Part shown: in pieces, positions 25,200 to 38,420 of the stretch
Numbering within the stretch: position 1 is the stretch's first letter
Layout of the letters: every line of letters starts with the position of its first letter
DNA from: Siphonodentalium dalli
Lineage: Eukaryota; Mollusca; Scaphopoda; Gadilida; Siphonodentaliidae
NCBI GenBank assembly: GCA_032622095.1
Contig: CP136061.1
Span: 20,586,991-20,650,990 of the forward strand
DNA length: 64,000 bases
Reading direction: 5' to 3'
Position numbers and translations under genes: made by a program
The notes under the pieces: generated by a model
Seen by the model: the letters and a program-made list of their open reading frames with translations, nothing else
Databases searched by the model: none
Told to the model about the DNA's origin: nothing

Positions 25200-25558
25200 C
25201 AGTCCTTCCCAGGAGACGGGAGTGATTGCTCTCGCACCCGTATGCACTCGTAATTTTCAATTCACGGGTGCTAAAATTCGCACCCGTTCTTCTTCACAAA
25301 ATACTAATGGAGACTGTAATTGTTGGTTCAATATTGAACTATTTTAAGGTTTATTTAGATGCTTTACCATCTCAGTGCAACTATGGCATATTAAAGTGTA
25401 ACTAGACATAGGTCTATTCCACAATGACTTTTTGTTTGAGCAAAAAACCCAACTTACATGTACAATTATGGTATCGTATGGGTGCCATATTACACCCGTC
25501 TTCTGCATTACGGGAGCAAATAAATGCTCTCGGTGTGTTTTCCTCATGGGAAGGACTG
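25200..25558. mobile_element. TIR element (MITE), copy 1
   Basis: Ends CAGTCCTTCCCA and TGGGAAGGACTG. Flanks show an imperfect 8-bp repeat (CAGCACCC and GAGCACCC), as expected for a hAT-like insertion. A diverged copy lies at 43664-44005. Confidence 0.7.
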
Positions 25559-25769
25559 AGCACCCACACAGAAAAATAATTTCGATTAGTGCCGGTATTC
25601 TTGCAAAAAGAAGTCGCCCAACGCGACAATAAAGGCTACCCAAACAACCACATATAGAAACTGTTCAAATATAACAGATGATCATCACAACCAGCGTATT
25701 CAGATTTGCGTCGGGAAATAATAATGCCAATATTATGTACAGTACAGTGCTTAGCCAATGCAATTTTCG

Positions 25770-26545
25770 TACAGGACAAAACAGAAGGTACAGGTATTGC
25801 AAGTCACCCCGACTAATACAGAAGGTAATGCTATTGCGAAACTCCACGATTTATAGAGAACATAAAGAATAAAACAGAAGGAAATGCTATCGTGAATTGC
25901 CCTGATCACTAATACATAAGGCAATGGCAATGCCATCAGGAGCCGCCCCGATTCATACAGATGTTAATGGTATCATGAGTCACCCTGACTAAAACAGAAA
26001 GTATATACCGGTATCGCAAGTTACCCCGACTAATACAGAAGGTAATGCTATCGCGAGTCGCCCTGATTAAAACAACATAATGCTATTGCAAGTCGCCATG
26101 ACACTGATTAATCAATCCTATCGAGAGTAGCCCAAACAAATAATGAAGATAATCCAAAAGTGAATCACCCCGACTAATACAGAAGATAATGCTATCGCGA
26201 GTCGGCCCAACTAAAACAGAAGATAATGCTATTACGAGTAGCCCCGACTAAAACAGAAGCTAATTCTATTGCGAGTCTTCACGATTAATAGAGAATGTAA
26301 TGCTATCACGAGTAGCACTGACTAAAACAGAAGGAAATATGCTATTGTGAGTCGATCCCCCTGATTAATACAGAAGGCATGCTATCACGAGTCGGCCCGA
26401 TTCATACAGATTATAATGCTATCATGAGTTGCCCCGACTAAAACAGAAGGTACCGGTGTCGCAATTACCCCGACTAATACATAAGGTAATGCTATCGAGA
26501 GTCACACCGACCAAAACAGAAGGAAATGTTTTGTGAGTCGCCCTG
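25770..26545 (+). repeat. Degenerate ~40-bp repeat array
   Basis: About 18 diverged units on the theme ACAGAAGGTAATGCTATCGC then GAGTCGCCCCGACTAA. Spacing varies and units have many substitutions. Similar text at 24520-24660 suggests the array once reached further left. Confidence 0.75.
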
Positions 26546-26558
26546 AAGGGAACGCTAT

Positions 26559-27844
26559 TATGTGGTGCGGCAGGGGAAAATTAGTCTCCTTGCCTTTATT
26601 CCTTCTGCATGTGACTGAAGACTTCTAAAGAATTTTCTGAGATGTGGTTTTAAACGAATATAAAATGACTCAGTCCATAAATCATTTGATATTATCCTCT
26701 CAGCCCTTAATGTAAAAGGTAGGGGTGCTCTCATGATTGTTTACTGTCTTTAGCGATAGTTTATTATAACTGAAGTAAAATAGTGGACCGGACCGGAGAG
26801 TACCGGACCGGCGGCAAAAAGCGGTCCGGTCCGGTCCAGTGACACCCGGTCCGGACCAGGGTCCACCCCTGGACCGCGGACCGGACCGGTCCAAAACTGT
26901 CCGGTCCGCATCACGAGTAGTGCAGGTCGTGACTGTGTAGGTCGTGACTGTGTAGGTCGTGACTGCACGGTCGTCGTTTTTTACATGGATTTCAATGCCA
27001 AAATCTCGATAACTTTGTTTTCTGTGAGAAGTTGTCGGGACGGAAGTTCAGTTGTCCTGTTTCAGTTTCACAACTTTCACTTTCAGACTCAGTGTAAGAA
27101 ACTTTTGTCATTTCCCATTTCGGAACAAATTCCCTTCACTCACCAAATAATGGTTTATATCTGTGTCAAATATATTATTCTACGTGTCCGTAGATTGTTC
27201 GCATTTCATCTTAATTTTACTCGAAATATTCGACTTCTGCCGACATTTTGTTTTCTTAATTTCCATGAGCGACAAGGGAGGTAAATCGGGTGTAAGTATA
27301 TACTCCGGCACAAAATATGTGTCCGGTCAGGTCCGATCTTTATATGAAGTTCTGTGAGTTCTACTTGTGGGGAAGGGGCTCAGACCGAGAAGCCTCCGAA
27401 TCATTGTATTTTTGGCTCCATCTGAGTTATTTCTAGACCAATGCTCTTATTATTTAGGGATGCCATTTATAAATTTGATTGAAACCTACATTTATTTATT
27501 TTTTGGGGACTTAATTATATGTCCAGTATCAGTGGTATACAGTACTGTATTGAAGTCTATAGTGCATACATGCATATAAACTTGAGATCATATGAGATAC
27601 ACATGAGACCAAAATCACATTTAATAGCAACTGCTTGCTCAAAAGAATTAATTTACTTGAAGAGAATTGTATCAACAGAAATTTGAATTTAATAAAAGCA
27701 AAAAATTAATTAATTATTCATAACAGAAATTATTTTGTTTTTCATTTTTAGGAAAAAAATAATTCAGAAGATTGGATGTGAGATAGTGAAAATTCCTGAT
27801 ATCCAAAATGATAAATTTGCTTAACATAATAACAACCCAAAGAC
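26559..27844 (+). other. Intergenic; CCGG-rich patch and an exon-like start
   Basis: 26,775-26,905 is dense in GGACCGG and CCGGTCC, followed by three 19-bp direct copies of GTAGGTCGTGACTGT. At 27,265 ATGAGCGACAAGGGAGG runs to a strong donor-like site (GGGT then GTAAGTAT) on the plus strand. No convincing second exon was found, so no gene is called. Confidence 0.4.
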
Positions 27845-29125
27845 TGATAACTGTATCGCCCTCAGTATGATAACTGTATCGCCCTATATATGATAACTGT
27901 ATCGCCCTATATATGATAACTGTATCGCCCTATATATGATAACTGTATCGCCCTATATATGATAACTGTATCGCCCTATATATGATAACTGTATTCCCCT
28001 ATATATGATAACTGTATCGCCCTATATATGATAACTGTATCGCCCTATATATGATAACTGTATCGCCCTATATATGATAACTGTATCGCCCTATATATGA
28101 TAACTGTATCGCCCTATATATGATAACTGTATCGCCCTATATATGATAACTGTATCGCCCTATATATGATAACTGTATCGCCCTATATATGATAACTGTA
28201 TCGCCCTATATATGATAACTGTATCGCCCTATATATGATAACTGTATCGCCATATATATGATAACTGTATCGCCCTATATATGATAACTGTATCTCCCTA
28301 TATATGATAACTGTATCGCCCTATATATGATAACTGTATCGCCCTATATATGATAACTGTATCGCCCTATATATGATAACTGTATCGCCCTATATATGAT
28401 AACTGTATCGCCCTATATATGATAACTGTATCGCCCTATATATTATAACTGTATCGCCATATATATGATAACTGTATCGCCCTATATATGATAACTGTAT
28501 CGCCCTATATATGATAACTGTATCGCCCTATATATGATAACTGTATCGCCCTATATATGATAACTGTATCGCCCTATATATGATAACTGTATCGCCCTAT
28601 ATATGATAACTGTATCGCCCTATATATTATAACTGTATCGCCATATATATGATAACTGTATCGCCCTATATATGATAACTGTATCGCCCTATATATGATA
28701 ACTGTATCGCCCTATATATGATAACTGTATCGCCCTATATATGATAACTGTATCGCCCTATATATATGATAACTGTATCGCCCTATATATGATAACTGTA
28801 TCGCCCTATATATATACTGATAACTGTATCGCCCTATATATGTACACAGACTGATAACTGTATCGCCCTATATATGTACACAGACTGATAACTGTATCGC
28901 CCTATATATGTACATTGAGACTGATAACAGTATCGCCCTATATATATACTGATAACTGTATCGCCCTATATATATACTGATAACTGTATCGCCCTATATA
29001 TATACTGATAACTGTATCGCCCTATATATATACTGATAACTGTATCGCCCTATATATGTACTGATAACTGTATCGCCCTATATATGTACAAAGACTGATA
29101 ACTGTATTGCCCTATATACATTGAG
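27845..29125 (+). repeat. 23-bp satellite array
   Basis: Roughly 50 copies of a 23-bp unit (TATATATGATAACTGTATCG plus CCC). The first ~40 are almost identical; from about 28,760 the spacer lengthens (TATATATACTGA, TATATGTACACAGACTGA), giving 26- to 34-bp units. Confidence 0.97.
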
Positions 29126-29159
29126 GTAAAGGAGGTTGAGATCATATTACAAGATTTCA

Positions 29160-30420
29160 AACAAATTTTGTCTGGTGACTCAGAAACCGGCGGATGTTAT
29201 AACATCACAAAGGGGCCTTTGCAATATCTAAGATCTAAAAGTGATATATAAAGTAGCATCTGTCTGGACCGATTTCAAACCAAATTTGGTGTGATGACTT
29301 GGGGTACCCTCGCGGATGTTATAATGGCGTTAGTTTTTAATAGGGACGCTGCATTAATTTAGTTAGTAATCTTTTTAACCAGATTAGTAATCTGTATAAA
29401 CATATTAGGCATCATCTGTTTAAACAGATTACTAACTAAAACAAAAGGTCGACCGACCACAGTGTCCCCCGACAACGTGGCAAGTCAATGCCGCTTTGTT
29501 AAAGAAATTAAAAAAAAATGTTGAAATGTTCTAAGTCGAAAGGGTTAATAATTCCGTAAAACGATATTTTTTTCGTCATCTATATACATGTTGCACATCT
29601 CCAATATGTGGGTAACAATACTCTGAAGTTTCAAATATCTACGATCAAAACTGTAGGAGGAGTAAACTATTGATTACACCATGAAGGTACCCCTAATACA
29701 GAAAATTATAAAAAATGTTTTTCAAAGTCGAAAGGCCCATAACTCTGGGAAAAATGATTGGATCAAACTCAAATTCGAACTTGACCTGTATTTTGAAATG
29801 AAAGACCCACAAAAAAAACAGAATTTCCAATTAAACAATCCAAACTTGAGTTATCATCCGGAAACCAAAGAAAAAACAAGAACAATTGAATTTTCTAAGT
29901 CAAAAAGCCCATAACTCTGAGAAAAATCATCGGATCAAACTTGACCTGTATTTTGATATCAATGACTCACAAAAAACGGAATTTTCAATTGAACAGTCCA
30001 AACTTGAGTTGTCATCCGGAAACCAATGAAAAAAGAAGTAAAACTGAATGTTCTAAGTCGAATAAAGTCCATAGTTCTAGGAAATATCATCGGATTAAAT
30101 TCAAATTCGAACTCAACCTGTATCTTGATATGACTGATCCACATAAAAACGGCATTTGCAATTAAAGGATCCAAACTTGAGATATCATCCGGAAACCGAA
30201 AAAGTGAGAAATTTTCTAAGTGAAAAGAAAGTTGAAAAAAGGGAAATAACTCCATAAAAGAACATCGGATCAAACCCAGAATTGCAGAGCACCTACATAC
30301 CAAGTTTCAATCAAATCGGATGATCATTACTGGAGTTATAACTCCGGACGGACGGGTGCACTGACGGACGGGGCTGACTACAATAGTCCCCCAAAAATAA
30401 TTTTTTCGGGGGACAATGAT
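29160..30420 (+). mobile_element. Pearl/Helitron-like element with ~160-bp core
   Basis: The head contains GATTTCAAACCAAATTTGGT and GGTACCCTCGCGGATGTTAT. At least four diverged units of about 160 bp follow (29,740-30,300), each with CATAACTCTGGGAAAAAT-like and TATCATCCGGAAACC motifs. It ends in a hairpin of CCCCC and GGGGG runs at 30,391-30,413. The same head recurs at 34.1 kb. Confidence 0.6.
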
Positions 30421-30752
30421 GTAGCAGCTCTACGCTATGGTAATTTTGATCCACATTCTAAACAAAAAATATTAAAAAAATATTTAAATTTTTTTAATTA
30501 TTCTTAAACACTTTTGTGGCTGTGGAATTCCTGTTAAGAGGAATTTAATTCTTCATAACAGAAATTGGACTAATAAAACATGAGTTGTGTTTTCAGCTTT
30601 AATTTTGATGCATAAATGGTCATATGGCTAATTATTCCTCATTGATAAAACATTGAAAGCCAATTCTCAAAGGGGCGTGAAACCACCATGCACAGCCAAA
30701 CCACTTCAATCTGCCCGGGCACCTTATTAAAGGACCATGCATACAAAATATG

Positions 30753-33198
30753 AGACTAGCTGGTGGACCCGACTTCGTCCGGGCTGTTTCCCCTCTGCTT
30801 TTCGGCGAATTGCGCGATTTGACCTTGAATTGACCATTTTGAAGGTCAAGGTCAGTTCGGGGTAGCGATTTGACCCGTCCAAAACACTCCCCGGACAAAA
30901 GAACCCGTCGAAATCCGTCCGGTTTTACCCGATTTGACCTTGAATTGACCATTTTGAAGGTCAAGGTCAGGTCGGCACGATTCGATCCGTCCAAAACACT
31001 CCTCGGACAATAGTAACCCTAGGTATCAAATTTAGTCGAAATCCCGTCAAAATTCGCGATTTGACCTTGAATTGACAATTTTGAAGGTCAAGGTCAGGTC
31101 GGGGTAACGATTTGACCCGTCCAATACACTCCCCGAATAAAAGTACCCTAGGTATCAAATTTCGTCGAAATCCGTACGTTTTACCCGATTTGACCTTGAA
31201 TTGACCTTTTTGAAGGTCAAGGTCAGGTCGGGGTCACAATTTGACCCATCCAAAACACTCCCTGGACAAAGTAACCCTAGGTATCAAATTTCGTCAAAAT
31301 CCGTCTGGCAGTTTTCCCGGCCATAGCTAACACACACACACACAGACGGACAGAAGTCCCAAAATATATATTAGACTAGCAGGTGGACCCGACTTCGTCC
31401 GGGCTGTTTCCCCTCTGCTTTTCGGCGAATTGCGCGATTTGACCTTGAATTGTCCATTGTGAAGGTCAAGGTCAGGTGGGGGTCACGATTTGACCCGTCC
31501 AAAACACTGCCCGGACAAAAGTACCCGACAAAAGTACCCGTCGAAATCCATCCGGTTTTACCCGATTTGACCTCGAATTGATCATTTTGAATTTCATGGT
31601 CAGGTCGGGGTCACGACTCGACCCGTCCAATCACTCAGTAGACAAAAGTAACCCCACGTATCAAATTTCGTCGAAATCCCATCAAAATTCGCGATTTGAC
31701 CTTGAAATGACCCGATTTCAAGGTCAAGGTCACGTCGCACAGGCAAATTAACAGGCCCATGCCACTACACGGCCGAAAGTACCGCCACATACCAAGTTTC
31801 ATCGAAATCGGTTCGGTCGTTTTCGAGTCCATCACAGACACACAGACAGACAGATCTTCCAAAATATATAATAGACTAGCCGATGAGTCCGACGTTGTCC
31901 GGGCTATTCAAAAACCAAATTTCAAGTCGATAGCTCCACCCGTTTCCGAGATCTGGTCTGCGCGAAGCTGGCGTCGCACGGGCTCGGCGACCCGATAAAA
32001 TTCGTATCCGGGGCAAGATACATTCACATACCAAATTTCAAGTCGATAGCTCCACCCGTTTCCGAGATCTCGTCTGCGCATGCGCGAAGCGGGCGCCGCA
32101 CGGGGTCGCCAATACGACAACGTCCACCGCCTGGTCAAACTACACACACGTACCAAGTTTCGTCCCGATCGGTTGAGAATCGTAGATTTGTATAAATGAC
32201 AGACATACAGACAGACAAACATACAGAGGTCTTCAAAATATATATGAGACTAGCAGGTTAGCCCGCCACTGGCGTGGTTGGTCAGAAACATGACATTTTT
32301 TTTAATTATTTAATTGTTTTTTTGTTTTTTTTTAAATTTAATTGAATTTTTAATTGAATTTTTTTTTTTTCAATGAGTTAATTGTGCCTTTTTCTGGCGG
32401 AAAAATTGACCCGATGAAATCCCCCCCTTCCTAGGAACGACAGACAACGCATTCTTTGTTTTTGAATGAGTTAATTCATGGTACCCGTCCTAAACTTCCC
32501 CGTTCCTAGGAACGACAGACATTTTAATCAAGAGAAATTATGATACCCGTCCATAAAAGAGGTATGATTTTTTTTAACCTGCCCGTGGCCATTGAGCAGC
32601 CCCTGACAGAGGTTGTCCACCCTTACGAGATGGTCAGTAGTCCCCGCAAAGAGCGGACAGTCAATTAACCCCCGCCGTGAACCCCATCACCAACGCAACG
32701 TAATTTTGTTTGGTATCATGTGTTGCGTTCTAAAAATAGGTCGATTACAGTGGATTCGTTCATGACGAAATATGAGTGCGACAGAGAATATTGTTTGATC
32801 TAAAACAACTCGAACGAATGGCAGTCTAGCTATTCACAAAAGACATCCAATAAATCTCTCTGCATAGGAAACCACTCAAAAGTATTGTTCCCGTATATCT
32901 CTCTGCAGATGCTAAATTTCGAGCGATAACATTGAATTGTAAACAAACGCTCTTTTATAGCGATGCGTCAAAAACAAACGCTCATTAAATTATCACTTGA
33001 TTAACCACCGCAGTGCCGTTTTTTGTGTGATTGGGAGTGGAGAATGAGTGGTCAAAGCTTGTCCAAAATGCGACGTGGACGATCCCCGTGAGTTTTACAC
33101 TTATATACGAAATTTGAGCTCGATGGGTGCAGTCGTTTTTTATTCTATAAAGTACACACATATATATATACGGAAGTCTCAAAATATATAGTATAGAT
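30753..33198 (+). mobile_element. Four head-to-tail copies of a short element
   Basis: Units begin with GACTAGC at 30753, 31374, 31874 and 32248; the first two continue GGTGGACCCGACTTCGTCC, and the others are diverged. Each ends in a CAGACAGACAGA-like run and AAAATATATA. Inside units 1 and 2, GATTTGACCTTGAATTGACC is itself repeated. The AT tail of one unit is the start of the next. Confidence 0.7.
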
Positions 33199-33237
33199 TA
33201 ATCAGGCCTGTCCTGTTTGATGACACATAATATTATT

Positions 33238-33460
33238 TCCAAGTCTCAATGAATAATTTGTCAATTCCCCTAGCAATGCATGTCTCCCAAGTCTCAATGA
33301 ATCATTTGTCAATTCACCTAGCAATGCATGTCTCCCAAGTCTCAATGAATAATTTGTCAATTCTCCTAGCTCTGTATGTCTCCCAAGTCTCAAAGAATAA
33401 TTTGTCAATTCTCCTAGCTCTGTATGTCTCCCAAGTTTCAAAGAATAATTTGTCAAAGTG
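33238..33460 (+). repeat. 48-bp tandem repeat, about 4.5 copies
   Basis: Unit: CTCCCAAGTCTCAATGAATA plus 28 bases including TTTGTCAATTC. As 48 is a multiple of three, frames stay open on both strands; no sign of coding. Confidence 0.9.
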
Positions 33461-34009
33461 TATTTGGTGTAGAATGGGTTAATCTTCCAGAGTCTGAACA
33501 ATAACACCATCATCAAATTAACCCCACTGTAAATAGTATAAATAAGAAATTTGATGTTTACAGTTGAAATTCTTGGAAATACTTCATTCTGTTCTGTGAC
33601 AAAATTTCAGACAAAATTTATTAGGATATTTTAGCTATGTGCCCAGGTCTACTCAAATTGGTGGTCGCTGTATAGGTATTCCGACAATCGCCTGATTGGC
33701 TTCATCCTTTACCCTTAAATGTTGTGATTGGCCGACACTGATGTAATATGCTTCTTGGAAGTAATGGGATTCCCTGCTGTTTAGGTGACTCTGGAACACG
33801 CAGCTGTATTGTCCAATCATACTGCTCCAACATGTAAGAATCCCACACATTCAAGAAACCTTCATACCAAATATGAATTCAGGCTGCTAGCTAGCTGATT
33901 TTTCAGATAAATTTTGTTATTTCAGTGAATATGTAAGAGGGAAAAGCGATAAATCCAATATCAGAGGGTGGTGATAAGAGATTTATAGCTTTTCCCTCTT
34001 TGAATCTAC

Positions 34010-34650
34010 ATATATAAATGAGTATGTTCTGTCTGCATGTCAGTGATTTTTCTCCCAGACCCAGGCCGATTTCAACCAAATTTGGTGTGGTGACTCAGGG
34101 TACCCTGGCAGATGTTAATATTATAACGGCGTTATAAGTTTTTCAAAATTTTGATTTAAAAAAAAAGAGGTTCTTCAGTTTTAATACTAATAATAACAAG
34201 CAGTTGCAGATGGCGGTATCCCCCGCCGAATTGTGCAGTTGGGGAAGTGATTCTCAATAATGTTTGCGTTCTCAGTATGGACTAAACAAGAGGTGGGATT
34301 TTGTCAAAAAGCCCCTGGCTTGCGATCTCATTTTAGGTACTGGTCATGGGAACTCATATACCAAATATCTTTGAAATCCATTGAGATTTGTTGAAATGAG
34401 CCCTGTGACATCGTCTATTTGCTATTTGGTAAATTCGACAAAAATAATAACCAAAGTCCAATAACTCCGGTAAAAATATCCGACCGGACCTGGCTTGCGA
34501 ACTCATTCTATATAATGTCAGGTGAACTCATATACCAAAAATCTTTGAAATCCGTAGACATTTGTTCAAGTTATGACTCTTACAAATTCGGTACGGTCGG
34601 ATGGAACCCATTCCTATATCCCCCGCAAATTTTCAATTTGGCGGGGGGAT
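34010..34650 (+). mobile_element. Short pearl-like element
   Basis: Same head as the 29.2-kb element (GATTTCAACCAAATTTGGTG, GGTACCCTGGCAGATGTT), only one or two core units, and a terminal hairpin (CCCCCGC...GCGGGGGG). Directly after it, TTTATATAGCGCAT looks like the inverted tail of a LINE. Confidence 0.55.
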
Positions 34651-34794
34651 AATAATTAATCATTGCATTTATATAGCGCATTACAGTAAATTAGTTTCAA
34701 TCAACTTTACATGAATATTACCGCGGCCATACATTCTTCACCTCCATCAGATTGTTCTACTCGGACAATTTAGTAAGTGGAGCCAATTTGGACA

Positions 34795-35346
34795 CAACAT
34801 ATATCACTCCATTCAACAGATATCACTCCATTCAGATATCACTCCATTCAACAGATATCACTCCATTCAACAGATATCACTCCATTCAACAGATATCACT
34901 CCATTCAACAGATATCACTCCATTCAACAGATATCACTCCATTCAACAGATATCACTCCATTCAACAGATATCACTCCATTCAACAGATATCACTCCATT
35001 CAACAGATATCACTCCATTCAACAGATATCACTCCATTCAACAGATATCACTCCATTCAACAGATATCACTCCATTCAACAGATATCACTCCATTCAACA
35101 GATATCACTCCATTCAACAGATATCACTCCATTCAACAGATATCACTCCATTCAACAGATATCACTCCATTCAACAGATATCACTCCATTCAACAGATAT
35201 CACTCCATTCAACAGATATCACTCCATTCAACAGATATCACTCCATTCAACAGATATCACTCCATTCAACAGATATCACTCCATTCAACAGATATCACTC
35301 CATTCAACAGATATCACTCCATTCAACAGATATCACTCCATTCAAT
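34795..35346 (+). repeat. 19-bp satellite array, about 28 copies
   Basis: Unit ATATCACTCCATTCAACAG, virtually without variation apart from one shortened copy near 34,822-34,834. Since 19 is not a multiple of three, one frame runs through all three readings and gives a ~200-codon artefact. Confidence 0.97.
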
Positions 35347-36806
35347 TTTGTAATGGAGAGTCTTTGGTGACCTAACTAAAACGACATCATCTTGAATTTA
35401 TTCAGTTTTTATTTAACAAAACAAAACTATGACTTAATATTAACAAAATGGATGATTGCGATGATAACATGAAACAATTGGACATAAACAAAGGTATGAC
35501 AAACAAGTACATAGTCGATAATAGCCCAGTAAATTTAAAGTATGTGAGATCAGTGTAAATTTATAAGATATAGCAATTCTTGTGTTACGGTGGGAACAAT
35601 CTTCAATGGAAAACAGCTATGTTCCCTGAACGCTTTATTTCTTTTGCATGTATGTGCCTACAATGTTTGTGTGAGTTATAAAGCTCTTCCACACAGTATG
35701 CTCTGCACATGATCCTTGTGAATCGTGTTAATCCACTAAATTAGAACACATAGGGCACAATAAGAGCATGCAGATGGCGAACAAACCAAACGAATGTGTT
35801 AGCGATGCAGCTGTCAGATTTAGATACATGCTCTAAGTTAGCGGCGACGTCCACTTCAAATGGTGCAGTTCACAAGCGAATGGTTAAGTGATTTTGTCAT
35901 TCGCATTGACGTTAAATTACAAACATATTAGATATAAGAAGCACTCATTCAAGTCAAACAGGAATTGGGCAAAAGAAAAAAATATTTGTGGTTTGGGTTT
36001 CCCTACCGACCCTATTTTAAACACCCTATAATTTCATTGTTTCAAGAAAATCTATTGAACTTTTTCGCAAAAAAATTCATAAAACACAAAAAACACATTT
36101 AAGCATTTAGAATAGGTTGATTTTTTAGTAAAAGTTGGGTGCAATATTAAAATTTATCACATAATTAACCCACAAGACCAGCTTCATAATTATTGGTAAG
36201 ACACACGTGTAATATTAGCTCATGCAATGACGTCACGCTATTATTTAAATGACTTGCGATCGCTGAAGTTTTTATTGTTGTTTTCGATGAATACTTAACG
36301 TTGCTTCGCATTTATTTGATCATGTGATAAAAGGTATCTCAAACTCTACTAAATTCTATTTGAGCCTCGGTAAACCTCGGCTCAAATCGAATTTAGTGAA
36401 CTCGGTTGATAAATTCCGTATAAAATAGAAACTCATGTGAGATCCTCTATTTATACAAAAATAATCAAAAGTAGTTTTATGTCAATTTTGGAGAGTAAAA
36501 TACGCACATGAAAAGTAATAAGCATATGTCAAAATGAAAAAAAAAAAAAAAAAAAAATCAGGCTTATCTACCGACCCTATTTTTTTGTCGGGTTGTAACC
36601 CAAACCAAATTTTCTTTGGCCTTATGAGATTTTACACAATAGATGAGTCACGGAATTCCACGGAAGATGCAAAATTCACAAATGCCATGCAAATCATTCA
36701 CATCGCAAGCCGTCAGGAAAGACCTTTATGCTGATAAATAATAGAGTAGTTAGAATGCTAAAGTTGGGAACTTCAAACTGAGGATTTAACCAAGTTTTAG
36801 GCCAAG
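35347..36806. other. Intergenic, no gene seen
   Basis: AT-rich sequence. CTACCGACCCTATTTT occurs at about 35,994 and 36,568, the second time next to a 23-base A-run and followed by a TTTCTTTGGCC end, which may mark a decayed element. A short inverted pair (TTGAGCCTCGG, CCTCGGCTCAA) lies at 36,360-36,385. Confidence 0.4.
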
Positions 36807-37054
36807 TTAACCCTTTCTTTACTAAATACTCATTGATGAGTAGTTGTCCCTTTGGAAATGTTCAGATAATAAGTTCAACAAACAACTACTTATTATCTGA
36901 ACATTTTCCACCAATGAATATGAATCCTTCTGCACTTTCTATTGTCTGTCGTCTGCTCACATTTTCTTAACATCCCTCCAGATGAATAATTGACCATTCC
37001 AATGTATACTTTTATAGCTGGGTAGGAGAATTCACTTAGTAATGAAAGGGTTAA
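36807..37054. mobile_element. TTAA hairpin MITE, family 3 (intact)
   Basis: TTAACCCTTTCTTTACTAAA to ATGAAAGGGTTAA. Internal inverted repeat AAATGTTCAGATAATAAGT and its complement around 36,858-36,906. The cleanest copy of its family in the window. Confidence 0.85.
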
Positions 37055-37178
37055 CCTTTTAGTTCTGAATATTCAATTATAAAGAATACATTTGAATGGT
37101 GTATATTTTATTTATTAGATATTCAGAGCATGTGTGTTCAGATGACAGAGAGAGAAATGCCACATGGATACCCATTCA

Positions 37179-38294
37179 TTAACCCTTTCTTTACTAAATG
37201 GAATCTCCCATTCAGTTATCGGTGCTGTGAAATCGTGGATGTTGGCTAATAAACTAAAATTAAATAGTGACAAAACTGAAGTAATGTGGGTGTCTAAGTC
37301 GTCATACATAGAAAAGGTGGGCATAGATGTTATGACTATTGATGGTAACCAAGTTTATTTCTCAGATAGCGCGAAGAACCTTGGTGTATTTTTGGATAGA
37401 TCACTCTCTATGACATCACATATATGGAAGGCAATATAAATTGAACTTCGAAAACTGGGTCAAATGAGGAAATACATAAACACTGATCAGCTAAAAACAC
37501 TTGCTTCATCTCTGATTCTCAGTCGACTTGACTATTGCAACTCTCTTTTGACTGGTATACCATCTATCCAAATTACCAGACTTCAGCGTCTGCAACACAC
37601 TGCTGCAAGGATAGTTCTGTGTCATAAAAGATCTGACGACATAGATGAAATGTTGCAAGAATTACATTGGCTACCTGTGACAGATAGGATTATTTATAAA
37701 CTTGTTACATATGCATATCAAGCAATCCATGACTCAAAAGCTCTTCCAGCATACTTCAGTGATATCCTTGTTCCGTATGTCCCATACTGATCACTTCGTT
37801 CAGAGGACAAACTTCTTTTGACACCATCTGGTGCTAATTTGATCACGGTTGGCTACCGATCTTTCAAAGTAACATGCGCAAATGCATGGAATCCTCTGCC
37901 ATTGAACATAAAAGAGTCACCATCTCTTGACGACTTTAAAAAGTCATTGAAAACTTACTTGTTTGCGCGGCGTTTCAGAAAATGACTTTGATATTGTGTA
38001 TATTTATATTTCATGTTTATGTTTATTGGGGATAAGCGCTATACAAATATTATTATTATAAAGCTATAAAATGGAATGGTCTATTATTCATTTGAAGGGA
38101 TGTTAAGGATATACAAGCAGACATCAGCCAGATGAAAAAAAGATAACACAAGGGCAGAAGAATTCTTATTCATTCGTGGGAAATGTTCAGATGATAAGTT
38201 CAACAAACAACCTAAGGTCGTTTGTTGAACTTATTATCTGAACATTTCCTAAGAGAACTAATAATCAAAGAGTATTTAGTATAGAAAGGGCAAA
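37179..38294. mobile_element. Family 3 MITE interrupted by a LINE fragment
   Basis: The left end (TTAACCCTTTCTTTACTAAA) runs to CATTCAGTTAT near 37,219; the matching right part resumes at about 38,062 (AAAATGGAATGGTCTATTAT) and ends TAGTATAGAAAGGG, with the closing TTAA mutated to CAAA. The break matches the position where other copies read straight through. Confidence 0.75.
37221..38060 (+). pseudogene. 5'-truncated LINE, reverse transcriptase C-terminal remnant
   Basis: One frame reads from about 37,221 to the stop at 37,983-37,985 with two internal stops (about 37,437 and 37,788). It has the C-terminal RT motifs of jockey/CR1/L2-group elements: NLGVFLDRSLSMTSHI, then SRLDYCNSLLTGIP, LQRLQHTAARI and LHWLPV. 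The 3' end has ATAAGCGCTATACAAAT and a short (ATT)n tail, typical of that group. It is dead and inserted in a family 3 MITE. Confidence 0.85.
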
Positions 38295-38420
38295 TGATTG
38301 AATAGGATTCAAAGAACTTCTTATCAGTGGGAATCCAGTCATCAGTAATAATCTCAGTTTCAAATTTATTCACAAATTAATATTATGGACATATTCATAA
38401 CTTCATGTTTGCAACATCAA

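Noticed and set aside
27845..29125. CRISPR-like array
   Set aside because: Head-to-tail 23-bp units with no unique spacers, in an intron-bearing eukaryotic genome.
34752..35375. ~200-codon frames of repeated ITPFNRYHSIQQISLHS
   Set aside because: A 19-bp satellite gives the same peptide in shifted order in two frames; purely arithmetic.
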